Source: Tubiluchus corallicola (lineage: Eukaryota > Priapulida > Priapulimorpha > Priapulimorphida > Tubiluchidae). From it: DNA of 25,000 nucleotides. How positions within the stretch are numbered: the stretch's first letter is position 1; every line of letters starts with the position of its first letter. Position numbers and translations under genes: made by a program. The notes under the pieces are model-generated. The model did no database searches, was not told where the DNA came from, and saw nothing but the letters and a program-made list of their open reading frames with translations. The stretch is from assembly GCA_030141605.1 (NCBI GenBank), contig JAQGDQ010000978.1, positions 1 through 25,000 of the forward strand. The letters are read 5' to 3'. Shown piece after piece: positions 9,201 to 17,315 of this stretch.

Positions 9201-12168
9201 TTGACTCGAAGTCCATGACAAGACATAACTTGATATCGTACGTGTTAAATGTCACAGTTGACTCGAAGTCCATGACAAGACATAACTTGGTATCGTACGT
9301 GTTAAGCGTCACAGTTGACTCGAAGTCCATGACAAGACATAACTTGGTATCGTACGTGTTAAGTGTCCCAGTTGACTCGAAGTCCATGACAAGACATAAC
9401 TTGGCATCGTACGTGTTAAGCGTCTCAGTAAACAGATAACAAACTAAAAGGCGCAGTGCCTTAAAAATTAAAAATTAAGCAAGTCAAATCAAAAGTGACA
9501 GGGACAAAATGCATTTCGTGTAAATTACATCGAAAAACAAATCAAATTCAGTCTAGTTAAATTAAATCAAATAAAAAGTAACAAGTAAGGCTTTCACTTT
9601 GTATCTAGTTATGGTCGAGGACGATACATTTTCAAAAAGCTCATTAAATCGACTTAAATGTTTCTAATCTGTATCGATAAAATAACTTAACTAGCTGGTA
9701 GTCTTAGACTAAAAAACCCTAAAGGCTTAAATTATCATTGAAGATTTAGAAGCAGGCGAAGATTTGCATTGGAAAACTGTGAGAAACTACAGAAAAGTTT
9801 AGCGATTTATAACATCCGATTCTTTCTTCTGTTACAGTTCCCACTACACGCTTCTTTGGCTCCCCGCGTGTAGCACCATTGCACCAACAAGTGGCACCAC
9901 AACGAAATGACATAGGACTACACATTTCACCACCAACGGGGAGCAAAAAACAAATAATTGAGAGGCCCATACCACTGTGGTACCAGCTGGGTGTGCCACT
10001 CCATCTTAGTCAGTTCACGGGTGCTGATTATAGACGCGGACATTTCTATGATCCGAAGAAACCATTAGAAGTTGAAGTGCAAACCGGCCCAAAGGAACCA
10101 CCGTATCTCGGAGGTAACTTCGGACTGAATCCTTACTGGAAAAGATACGAGCCATTCAACTCACCTCCGCTGTCGTTTGGGGCAAACAAGGGCGTCAGTC
10201 TCGCAAACTTTGCCGGTTTTGGGTCTCCAGGAATTGGCGGATTGTTTGAAGGTAAATCTAAATTTGTAAATAGTCGTCAGCATCTAGACCTGTATTTTTC
10301 TGTACTTTTACTCATATTTTTATGGATTATTGCTACACATTAGTGTAAACGGTATGTAGGAAGCTCCTTCAGTGATGCGAGATGTATGTGACTGGGAAAC
10401 CGAGCTGTTTGAAGGCCAAGTTTGCGAAAAATTGAGGTTAAAAATCAATCAATTTCACTTTGTTCATAGGGTCCCTATATGCGAGGTAATTTAACTGGGT
10501 TTCTGTTATGCAGGACCTGAAGATATCGTCTCTTATAACCGAAAGTCCCTTATATCCGAGTACCTTATATACGAAGATTTTACATAGGAAAAACGTTACG
10601 AAAAGTCGGGACCGGTGTTGGTGGTCCGTTATAACCGAGTACATTATACCCGAGGTTGACTGTACAAAATATAGCTAAAAAAAGAAAAAAGTGATGTGCT
10701 TTTCAGTTGTTTTATTTTGTCAATACCAAACAAACAATTATATCATCAATATAATTAGCTTAGGGCCCGTAAAAACAATAAAAAATCAGTGCCATAATTA
10801 GCTAATGTTGATCTAACTTAAATCGTCTATTTCTAGACTCCAATTGCAAGTTGCCGTGTCAGAATGGTGGATTCTGCAACGACTTTGATTTAGTTCAAAT
10901 TTGCGTTTGTCCGCTCAACTACGGAGGAATTCTTTGCGAGATCAACAAAGATGTCGGTTATGGCGTCGAATCTGCCGTGGGTCCTTTGAGACTGGTTGCA
11001 GAAGCAGCGACAGGAGGAGGGAGGCGAAGAGGAAGAGGGCGCAGAAGAGGTTAACCCAAAAGAAGTTAATAGCCTTACTCATACAGGAATTTATTTATTA
11101 TTGTTGTTTGTATTTTTTATTTTAGTTACCCATTGGGTAAACAGGCAGCAAAAAACTTTCACATTTTTTGCAGGCAATAATGGTTCCAATTGTCGTCATC
11201 ATTGTCATCGTCGTCATCTTCATACACCACCACATTGACATTATTGGTATTTGGTATCGAAACTCCACTAACATCCGTGTAATCAACAATCAACGTGAAC
11301 TGCGTCACCATTGCTTGTGCTGCTGTAATTACTGATTAATCACAAAAATCGTCATCTCCGCAATCGTTGCTATTGCTACCACCTCCGTCATCATCGCCAT
11401 CATCTCCGTCATCGAAATGTCATCATTGTCATCACCATCATTCATGCAGTGTGTATTAACTCTAATCAAGGCTTGATCATGATTGCTAATATGCAAGTAT
11501 AACTGAGAATCAACACATTAAGAATCAATACAGTTTTCAACATACAAGTGGCCTTAAAGACTTGAGAAACGTTTGCTTGCAATGTTCTGCAGTGCAATTT
11601 TGATGTTATTTTAATACATTTGGCATCTTCAGGGCCTATTTCAGGGGGGGGAGTGGGGATACTTCCCCGGGGCCTCGCGCCGAGGTAACATTTTTTTTTG
11701 CTTTATGCGAACATTCATTTGCTCTTTCCTTTAACAACTGTATAACACCATATTTTCTCTTCGAAAATGCTTCTACGGCGTTCAAAAACTTTCTAGGCGC
11801 CAACCATGGTGGCGACGCCACCCCCCCCCCCCCCCACCGAGCACCGAGGGGCCTCACACGCCCCACTTCCCCGGGCCTCGCTTAGGCTGAAATAGGCCCT
11901 GGGCATCTTATTTTATTAATGATTATTTAAAAAAAAACAGGGAAACTGTGCAAAATGGTCTACTGGTATTGTCTGTACGAAACGCATAGTTACAATTATT
12001 AATGCGTCAAGACGTGACGATGTGATTTGTGAATTTTTCTATAACTTGTAAATACACACTAACTGTATAATTGCAGTGTATTTATGTGAGTGTTTAAATT
12101 ATTGTGGTAAATTACTATTGTGAGAAGTGTTGGTTTTATATCTTACAGGTTATGGAATGAGCATTTAA
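6111..12168 (+). CDS. Secreted protein with two EGF-like domains (spliced model)
   Basis: Joining 6111-6294, 9838-10251, 10837-11049 and 12149-12168 gives 276 residues with no internal stop; all three coding introns are GT-AG and phase 1. Residues 1-21 form a signal peptide (hydrophobic core FIVLFLLIVVI, likely cleavage after TYS). EGF 1 has cysteines at 24, 29, 34, 44, 46 and 55 (spacing 4-4-9-1-8). Residues 62-199 are a Pro/Gly/Tyr-rich region of no family I recognise. EGF 2 has cysteines at 203, 207, 213, 222, 224 and 233 (3-5-8-1-8). The tail is Gly/Arg-rich (RRRGRGRRRG at 262-271), then YGMSI and stop. No calcium-binding EGF signature is seen. The protein should be secreted; a role in extracellular matrix, a biomineral matrix or signalling is possible but unproven. 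If exon 3 is not spliced at 11050, a TAA at 11052 ends the protein at residue 271. A different 3' exon (11174-11335) would make it membrane-bound. Confidence 0.72.
6421..9428. repeat. 57-bp minisatellite array, about 53 units, in the intron
   Basis: The array starts with 11 bases of a partial unit, runs through 52 units counted from 6432, and ends with 43 bases of the last unit. The unit is 57 bases (19 codons), so a frame without stops stays open: units read MTRHNLVSYVLSVTVDSKS on + and MDFESTVTLNTYDTKLCLV on minus. Variation is confined to a few positions (V/I/A at residue 7, S/N at 12, T/P/S at 14, S/L/P at 17, S/F at 19 of the + reading). Total indel loss is 10 bases, all between 7984 and 8690. 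Coding is unlikely: the array is flanked by intron sequence, both strands are equally open, and the peptide has no known domain. Confidence 0.98.
9429..9837 (+). other. Remaining intron sequence between the 57-bp array and exon 9838
   Basis: AT-rich intron without a recognised element. A short hairpin AAGGCgcagtGCCTT lies just after the array. The intron ends in TTCTTTCTTCTGTTACAG, a strong polypyrimidine tract and acceptor. Confidence 0.6.
9838..10251 (+). CDS. Middle exon: Pro/Gly-rich region of unknown family
   Basis: The exon follows a strong acceptor and ends at TTTGAAG|GTAAAT. It is 414 bases, so 138 residues are inserted between the two EGF domains without altering the frame. Visible features are a basic stretch (GSKKQIIERP), an aromatic-rich segment around PLWYQLGVPL and DYRRGHFYDPKKP, then NPYWKRYEPF and a Gly/Phe-rich end (NFAGFGSPGIGGLFEG). 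There are no cysteines. Composition and phase agree with a real exon, and the open frame is longer and less AT-biased than its surroundings. I do not recognise a domain. Confidence 0.72.
10468..10665. mobile_element. Pogo/Tigger-like transposon end fragment
   Basis: The right edge reads TATACCCGAGGTTGACTG followed by TA, i.e. on the minus strand TA|CAGTCAACCTCG. That is typical of terminal inverted repeats of pogo/Tigger-type Tc1-mariner elements, which duplicate a TA target. Further in, TTATAACCGAG and TTATATCCGAG words recur (10534, 10551, 10630), as is common in such termini. No matching left TIR and no transposase frame are visible, so this is a truncated or solo end within the third coding intron of the gene. 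Confidence 0.5.
10837..11049 (+). CDS. Exon with second EGF domain and Arg/Gly-rich tail
   Basis: The acceptor is CTATTTCTAG (ends 10836); phase 1 joins correctly to the previous exon. The EGF consensus is clear (PCQNGGFC and CVCPLNYGGILC). After it comes a 20-residue linker, then a purine-rich DNA stretch read here as GGGRRRGRGRRRG. The proposed end is AGAAGAG|GTTAAC, a moderate donor. If it is not used, the frame reaches TAA at 11052-11054 at once, so the EGF part is unaffected either way. The exon's end is the least certain boundary of the gene. Confidence 0.7.
11174..11335 (+). CDS. Possible alternative 3' exon: membrane segment and CLCCC tail
   Basis: After an acceptor-like ACTTTCACATTTTTTGCAG, the phase-0 frame reads A-I-M then PIVVIIVIVVIFI, a 15-17 residue hydrophobic run. 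A 35-residue polar tail follows with WYRNSTNIRVINNQ and HHCLCCCNY, ending in TGA. This resembles a type I membrane anchor with a cytoplasmic palmitoylation-like Cys cluster. It could follow EGF 2 through a weak phase-0 donor (CTG|GTTGCA, exon end 10994). Caution: the hydrophobic part is coded by GTC/ATC triplets continuous with a degenerate microsatellite, so it may be chance. Confidence 0.25.
   Translation, partial: AIMVPIVVIIVIVVIFIHHHIDIIGIWYRNSTNIRVINNQRELRHHCLCCCNY
11336..11621. repeat. Degenerate TCATC-rich tract and plain intron
   Basis: From about 11347 to 11444 the sequence is built of imperfect CGTCATC, CCATCATC and CACCATCATT words, an old relative of an (ATC)n microsatellite. The rest up to the hAT target site is ordinary AT-rich sequence with no recognised feature. 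Confidence 0.5.
11630..11901. mobile_element. Non-autonomous hAT element (MITE), 272 bp, with 8-bp TSD
   Basis: The ends are perfect 15-bp inverted repeats CAGGGCCTATTTCAG (11630-11644) and CTGAAATAGGCCCTG (11887-11901). They are flanked directly by GGCATCTT at 11622-11629 and 11902-11909, an 8-bp target duplication. CAGGG-type termini with an 8-bp duplication are the hallmark of the hAT superfamily. The interior has no transposase. It has G+C-rich subterminal regions with CCCCGGGGCCTCG-type words near both ends, a G8 run (11644-11651) and a C15 run (11821-11835). The identical TSDs suggest a fairly recent insertion into the gene's last intron. Confidence 0.9.
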
Positions 12169-12270
12169 GCTCTGCTGTTAAGCCTGCTGATTTAACTGGT
12201 GCAAACGAAATGACTGATGAGTGTGCAATAATATTTTCTTACATTTAATAAACTATTGCAAACTATTTTT
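12149..12270 (+). CDS. Putative terminal exon: last codons, 3' UTR and poly(A) signal
   Basis: TTTTATATCTTACAG is a strong acceptor ending at 12148. Joined in phase 1 to exon 10837-11049, the exon adds G-Y-G-M-S-I and TAA (12166-12168). The rest is an 80-base 3' UTR of noticeably higher G+C than the intron, with AATAAA at 12247-12252; cleavage would fall near 12265-12275. The exon end is estimated from that signal. In another frame the same bases are open for 32 codons to TAA at 12243-12245; that frame would need a different donor phase. Confidence 0.5.
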
Positions 12271-12409
12271 ATAAAACTTCCAATATTTATTTGATGGGAA
12301 AATGTATGACTTTACATTACAATTTTTTTTAATTATGAACTAATTTCTAAAATATTCTAATTAAAATTTAAAACTTTTTAAAAAAACATTAAAAAATTTA
12401 AAAAAATCA

Positions 12410-12550
12410 TTACAAAAAGGACAATCTAAACAAACTTGTTTTAAGATGATGTTTAAAAGAATCCAATGAATTTGTAGAACTCATAGCAACAGGTAAATTA
12501 TTCCAGAGATGCACAGACAGAAAAATACTCTCTTTAGAATACCGTATTAT
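12410..12550 (-). pseudogene. C-terminal remnant of a non-LTR retrotransposon reverse transcriptase
   Basis: On the minus strand the frame from 12550 down to the stop at 12410-12412 reads RYSKESIFLSV, then HLWNNLPVAM, SLDSFKHHLKTSLF and a stop. The pattern LWNxLP...SLxxFKxxLKxxLF is the usual C-terminal end of reverse transcriptases of CR1/L2/jockey-like non-LTR elements. A T/A-rich tail follows the stop, as expected for the 3' end. Upstream (towards higher coordinates) the remnant is cut by the hAT-like element at 12551. Only about 46 codons remain, so it is a 5'-truncated, inactive copy. Confidence 0.6.
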
Positions 12551-13010
12551 CAGGTGCGTGCATATTGCGGCCCGCAGAGAGAATTTGTCAACCTAATGAA
12601 AGTGCGGCCCGGGCGGTTAATTGAGTGTATCCAGCTGAAGTCCGTGCCACGATCCCAAAGATAGTGCGGGTAGTTTTTTCTACTAGATCGGATGCCATTA
12701 ACCCTTACAAGATGGTTGAAGCTTAATGTCACTGTACTACACAGACTGTGTGATACACATTACTAATATGCATTGTAATGAAATTACCACTATCTGTCCT
12801 GAAAGTAGAAATATATGGTTTGTAATATAAATTTTAATAACTTCTAAAATAGTTTCTTGAGTGTAGTAGTAATGATGTACGCAGGTCGGATGCAAAAAAT
12901 CGTTATTAGGCCTTTCTGTACTTGGCTCCTTGATCAAACTGCCTGTGGCCCACAGGAATTATGGGAAAGTTTAATGTGGCCGTGCTAGTCAGATAATTTG
13001 CACACCCCTG
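12551..13010. mobile_element. Non-autonomous hAT-like element, 460 bp
   Basis: The left end is CAGGTGCGTGCATATTGCGG and the right end, read inward, is CAGGGGTGTGCAAATTATCT. They align as imperfect hAT termini, and the GCGGCCCGC that follows the left end is typical of Charlie/Zaphod-type hATs. The element is flanked without gap by the direct repeat CCGTATTAT (12542-12550 and 13011-13019), one base longer than the usual 8-bp hAT duplication, perhaps because of a chance match. Open frames inside are short and show no transposase motif. The diverged termini suggest it is older than the element at 11630. Confidence 0.78.
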
Positions 13011-13069
13011 CCGTATTATACTGTATTTTCACCGTAGAATACTGTATTAGAAATTGGCAGACTTAAATT

Positions 13070-13168
13070 ACAACTTTATTGTAAATGCTTTACAATTTTA
13101 TAAAAAATTAGCAGAAGTTTAGTTTCAATTTGTCCAACAATATCGTCATTAAAAATCGATATACAAGA
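13070..13168. repeat. Diverged dispersed repeat, copy 1
   Basis: The block ACAACTTTATTGTAAATGCT...GCAGAAGTTTAGTTTCAATT, with a CATTAAAAATCGATATACAAG-like end, aligns over about 100 bases with 14104-14189. Identity is approximate, with several indels. The family is not recognised. Confidence 0.5.
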
Positions 13169-13170
13169 GC

Positions 13171-14103
13171 AGGGCCAGAAGTTCCCCAGCGAGGTCCATC
13201 CGGACAACAATACATTTTGCTGCATTTCATACCACTTTTCTGCCTCCTAGAAACTATTTCCTGAAGGAAGCTCACTGGTTTAGAACAGGTGACTCCTCAC
13301 CTTTTTACAGCATACATGATGGATGCACATAAATTGTGTTATATTATTATGACATATATAAGGTACTTTTAGGATCTGGTAAATTGTTCTAACGCTTATA
13401 ATTCAGAGAAAATATTAATTTGGTGTGTTGTATCAGTTACTGTGAACGGGAGGGCCCACCCCCTAACCCGCCACTGTACCAGAGGATTGTTACTAAAAAG
13501 CTTATTCTGCGTATTTGAACGTTTCTTTTTCTTAATATGGAATATTAACTCAAATATAACAATTGTCTGCACACCGCCTTAAGGGCTTAAGTGAAACTGT
13601 TTTTTCACACTATGAATTAGTCATGTTTAAAACAATCAATCCAAATTATCTAACGGCGTTTTTACAACCAAAGCGTTATTTTTAGATAAGACAAATTTAG
13701 ACTAGTCTACGGACTAGGGCAAACAGAGCGTCGCGCCCAAAACAGACAAAAAGCAAATATACTCTTCCTGCGTGAAGATGGAGCCACTGTGATAGTGCTA
13801 CAAGCACAACCTGTAGAGGTGAATGTGTATTAATGTAAGTGTTCGAGTTCCTGAACTCAAACTCGGGAATAAAAACGTATTGATGCAAAACATGATGAAA
13901 TGTACATTATGGGAAGATACGTAGACACTATTATAGGCATCTCATTGAAAAAACAAATTCCAGAATTATGTTAAGTCCTTTAAGGATTTAATCCCCATTG
14001 TTACTCGTTTTGAACTGGTTTCATCTGTTTAAATTTATAATTTAAGACGAAAATAAATTAATCACGCGAAATAAACAAAGTTTATTATTCTCGGAAGTTT
14101 TAT
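13171..14103. other. Non-coding stretch, nothing recognised
   Basis: No gene, RNA or element is visible. A 63-codon minus-strand frame (13697-13888) has no recognisable motif. A small perfect palindrome GAGTTCCTGAACTC lies near 13845. Confidence 0.4.
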
Positions 14104-14189
14104 TATAACTTTATTGCAACTGCTTTAAGAAATTACTAGAAGTTTAATTTGAATTTATCTAGTAGTAACTCATTCAAAATCAGTATACC
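14104..14189. repeat. Diverged dispersed repeat, copy 2
   Basis: Aligns with 13070-13168 (shared AACTTTATTG, GCTTTA, AGAAGTTTA and CATTCAAAATC/CATTAAAAATC words in the same order). The two copies are about 1 kb apart in the same orientation. Confidence 0.5.
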
Positions 14190-14649
14190 GGCGAATTCCC
14201 ACTAAAAACATTGTGTTGATGAACGGTGCTTTTTATTAATAATACCGAATACCTGCTCAGACTTAACGTTTAATTGCATACGAATTAATACTTTTTCAAT
14301 CGAGGTAAAGAGCTTAAAGGTACGATTAATTCTACCTAAAAGAAAGTGCCAAAATTCAATTATTACCGATTCGTTTATTCAAACAAAAAAATACAAACCT
14401 TGATGTAAATTAAAAATGTCACTTTCATGAACTAGCTTTTGACTACAACGAAAATACGTAAACGTATTATAAAATAAAATAAAGGTATTAAGAAACAAAA
14501 GAAAATATAAAAATTATTAAAACTTAATACACAGCACAATTAAAACCTAAGCATGTAAAATGCTAATCATATTAAACTAACGAATGAGGCAAAACGGGCA
14601 AATAGGTTACTATTGAAATGTATCAAAGACAATGATGAAAAACAAAGTA

Positions 14650-14940
14650 TTTACTAGCAAGTAAACAATGCTGAACAAGCAACCAAAAATGGAGAATGAA
14701 AATAATTGTTCCTTTATTTCGCACATAACTTACAAGCATGTAAACAATGGAAAATGAAAATATTATTTTATTTCACACACATGATACTTTACTTCACACT
14801 AACGGAAAATGAAAATGTTATTTTATGTCACACATGATACAAGCAAAAAAACAATGGAAAATGAAAATATATGTTACTTCATTTCGCACATTTAATATTT
14901 TATAAGCAGTTAAACAATAGATAATGAACATATATATTAA
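14650..14940. repeat. Degenerate tandem repeat, about 60-70 bp unit
   Basis: Four to five units share AAGCAxxTAAACAATGGAAA followed by ATGAAAAT and TTTATTTCACACATGATAC variants (near 14675, 14739, 14803, 14848 and 14907). Spacing varies, so the array is old. No coding sense. Confidence 0.65.
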
Positions 14941-15540
14941 ACATGGTGGGAAACGGAACGACATTACGGTTTCTTAACCTAAATAAAGTAAAATATCTAA
15001 TTTTAATCAGCGATTGTACTCTACTTATGAAGCTATTTTACAGTAACAATTGCAGTTTTTTCTTAAATATTTATTTTTAAACATAAGAATTATTCAGAAT
15101 CTATTTTAAATTTGTTGAATTGAACCTGGGATTTAAACTACAGGACATTTTATATGAAATTGTCCCAATTTCACTTCCTTAATTACATTGGCATCATTTA
15201 ATGCAACAGTTATAATTAAAGACGTTTTTTACATTATTTCATGACAGGCCGACAGTTGATGAAAACGATAAAACTTCTGACAAACAGTGAAAGAACAGTG
15301 GCTATATTATACGTAGGTCAATTGGACAGGGCAACTAAAAAATGATGCACTTCACTGTTAGATCCAATGAACGGGTGAGCTTAAAAATGTTACACATGAT
15401 TGGACAGGGTGGTCTAAAAAATGCTAGAGCAGTTCATTTTACATTATACCAGCTGGACAGGCCAAATTGAAGTATTTCAAGTAAACCAAAGCGAAAATCT
15501 AAACAATCAGAATCTAACATTGCAAATGCTGAATTTGGAT
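14941..15540. other. AT-rich stretch with weak TGGACAGG repeats
   Basis: Three copies of TGGACAGG followed by related sequence occur near 15322, 15393 and 15452; two continue with CTAAAAAATG. The spacing of about 60-70 bases suggests a worn tandem repeat. Nothing else is recognised. Confidence 0.35.
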
Positions 15541-15700
15541 GGCTTGGTATAAAAGGATGAATTTTTTATGGACTGCCTTAGACTACTGGGAGATGATGCA
15601 GTGGCCAGCTAGTGGCATAAGGCATCCGCAATGTAACCAAAATGTGCCTGGTTCACATCCAGCATGCGTTTTACTTTTTCACGTTTCCTGTATCTCGAGT
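15541..15700 (+). mobile_element. tRNA-derived SINE copy
   Basis: GGGAGATGATGCAGTGGCCA leads into TGGCCAGCTAGTGGCATAAG, an RNA polymerase III A-box-like segment. Forty bases further lies GGTTCACATCC (about 15650), one mismatch from the B-box core GWTCRANNC. The body ends in TTTTACTTTTTCACGTTTCC. The flanks and head (GGATGAA...CTGCCTT...CTGGGAGAT) match the sequence at 20489-20670 in order, which shows a dispersed family. Target duplications and a clear tail repeat were not found, so the borders are approximate. Confidence 0.5.
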
Positions 15701-15842
15701 TCGCAACATCGTTAGAAATATGCCAAGACACTAAAACATTCCAATTTAATCTAGCAAAACTTGCAAACTGATTCGATGATATGATTTCTGAAACAGTTTT
15801 GAGGATCTTACAATTGCTATTTATAACAATATAAGTTAATTT

Positions 15843-16376
15843 TGTTACATTATCGATTAATATTACAATAGAGTACTTTGATGAATAATCACTTTAGATA
15901 ATACTACATTATTGATTAATATTACAATACGAGTACTTTGCTGAATAATCACTTTAGATAGTACTACATTATCGATTAATATTACAATACGAGTACTTTG
16001 ATGAATAATCACTTCAGATAGTACTACATTATAGATTAATATTACAATACGAGTACTTTGATGAATAATCACTTTAGATAGTACTACATTATTGATTAAT
16101 ATTACAATAGAGTACTTTGATGAATAATCACTTTAGATAATACTACATTATTGATTAATATTACAATACGAGTACTTCGATGAATAATCACTTTAGATAG
16201 TACTACATTATCGATTAATATTACAATAAGAGTACTTCGATGAATAATCACTTTAGATAGTACTACATTATCGATTAATATTACAATACGAGTACTTCGA
16301 TGAATAATCACTTTAGATAGTACTACATTATCGATTAATATTACAATATCAGTACTTCGATGAATAATCACTTTAG
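15843..16376. repeat. AT-rich 60-bp tandem array, nine units, with 4-unit higher order
   Basis: Units start at 15847, 15906, 15966, 16026, 16086, 16145, 16205, 16265 and 16325. Units 1 and 5 are 59 bases because they read AATAGAGT where the others read AATACGAGT or similar, and both are followed by GATAATACT, so units 1-4 and 5-8 behave as a 239-bp higher-order repeat. CTTCG replaces CTTTG in units 6-9 only. The minus-strand frames with a 20-residue repeat are artefacts of the period. Confidence 0.95.
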
Positions 16377-16384
16377 TTAACTAA

Positions 16385-16716
16385 GTACCAGTCCCGCTAC
16401 AACTGTCTGCACTACTTCCAGGCCCTGTCGCGAGTATTGGCTTGCACAAGTGCTCTCTCTTTCTCAAATCTCAAATTCAAGTTTTCTACAAGGGCCTCCT
16501 CAAGCTTCGACTGAGCGTTACAAGCAACACGATGTTACTCTACTACTCGAGGAGTCTGATCACAGGTCGTGAAAAGGGGAGACCAATGGAGACAGACTGG
16601 CCAAACATGAGACAAGACAGATTAACCCTCCTGAGGCTACAAGAGCACCAGACATGAGCTCTGCATTAGAGCCATGCTCCAGCTGAATAAAGACAGAAGC
16701 ATCACCATCCAAAGGT
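16385..16716 (+). other. G+C-richer block with a splice-donor-like end, function unknown
   Basis: This 330-base block stands out from the AT-rich flanks by a balanced composition. It contains a 71-codon open frame (16442-16657, +; RSLITGREKGRPMETDWPNM and further) and ends at CCATCCAAAG|GTAAGA, a good 5' splice site in +1 reading after other frames close. It could be an exon of a non-coding transcript, a decayed transposon segment or a decayed gene. No domain is recognised and no upstream acceptor is convincing. Confidence 0.25.
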
Positions 16717-17123
16717 AAGACCCAGATGTATTCAATGATGGAGAAACATTTGCAAAAACTTATTTAAAGAATTTAAAGACATTATATAGATGTGTAATGC
16801 ATAGATATCAGATGTAGCAGAGACACTCTTGCATCAATTACTATCAATGAGACAAACCAAATTTCAGTATATATAATGAAATCAAAGTTTCTGATAAAAT
16901 ACGCGCTAAAACCAACTATACAACCTGTTCATGAGTTTAAAGTGGGCATTTCATTATGATAAAATTTGAATTGTAAAATTCAATTTAGTGTCTGAAACAT
17001 AAGTGACAGAGACAACCGAAACCGAAAACTATTACAAAATTACTAAATTTGTCAACCTTACACTAAGAACAAGATTGGTGTAGGAAATGTTTGCCACGCC
17101 AGTTTCACTTGCTCGACTTGCCT
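16717..17123. other. AT-rich stretch, nothing recognised
   Basis: No coding frame, RNA or repeat can be supported between the G+C-richer block and the 96-bp duplication. Confidence 0.4.
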
Positions 17124-17315
17124 GTCAAAGTTTGTATTTTTTCCTAAATTTTTACTTACCGGTTTGCTAACTCTTTGGTATCCGTAATGAAGCAAAAAGG
17201 GTGTTTTTATTGCTATGCTGTCAAAGTTTGTATTTTTTCCTAAATTTCTACTTAGGCTTTTGCTAACTTTTTGGTATCCGTAATGAAGCAGAAAGGTTGT
17301 TTTTATTGCCATGCT
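17124..17315. repeat. Tandem duplication, 96-bp unit, two copies
   Basis: Copy 1 is 17124-17219 and copy 2 is 17220-17315. Both begin GTCAAAGTTTGTATTTTTTC and end with TTTTTATTGCxATGCT; they differ at about ten positions. Because 96 is divisible by three, a minus-strand frame stays open through both, giving a repeated peptide that I do not treat as a gene. Confidence 0.95.

Noticed and set aside
6401-9439. Antiparallel 523-, 253- and 245-codon frames in the 57-bp array as real repeat proteins
   Set aside because: Openness on both strands follows from a period divisible by three. There are no splice signals linking them to exons and no known domain, and the flanks are the intron of a well-supported gene.
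11636-11866. 76-codon minus-strand frame
   Set aside because: It lies almost wholly inside the hAT MITE and includes the C15 run, so it is not a gene.
15843-16376. TAATATTAC in each of the nine units, identical to the replication-origin nonanucleotide of CRESS-DNA viruses
   Set aside because: No flanking stem and no Rep-like frame are present; the word is AT-rich and repeated only because the unit is repeated. Most likely chance.
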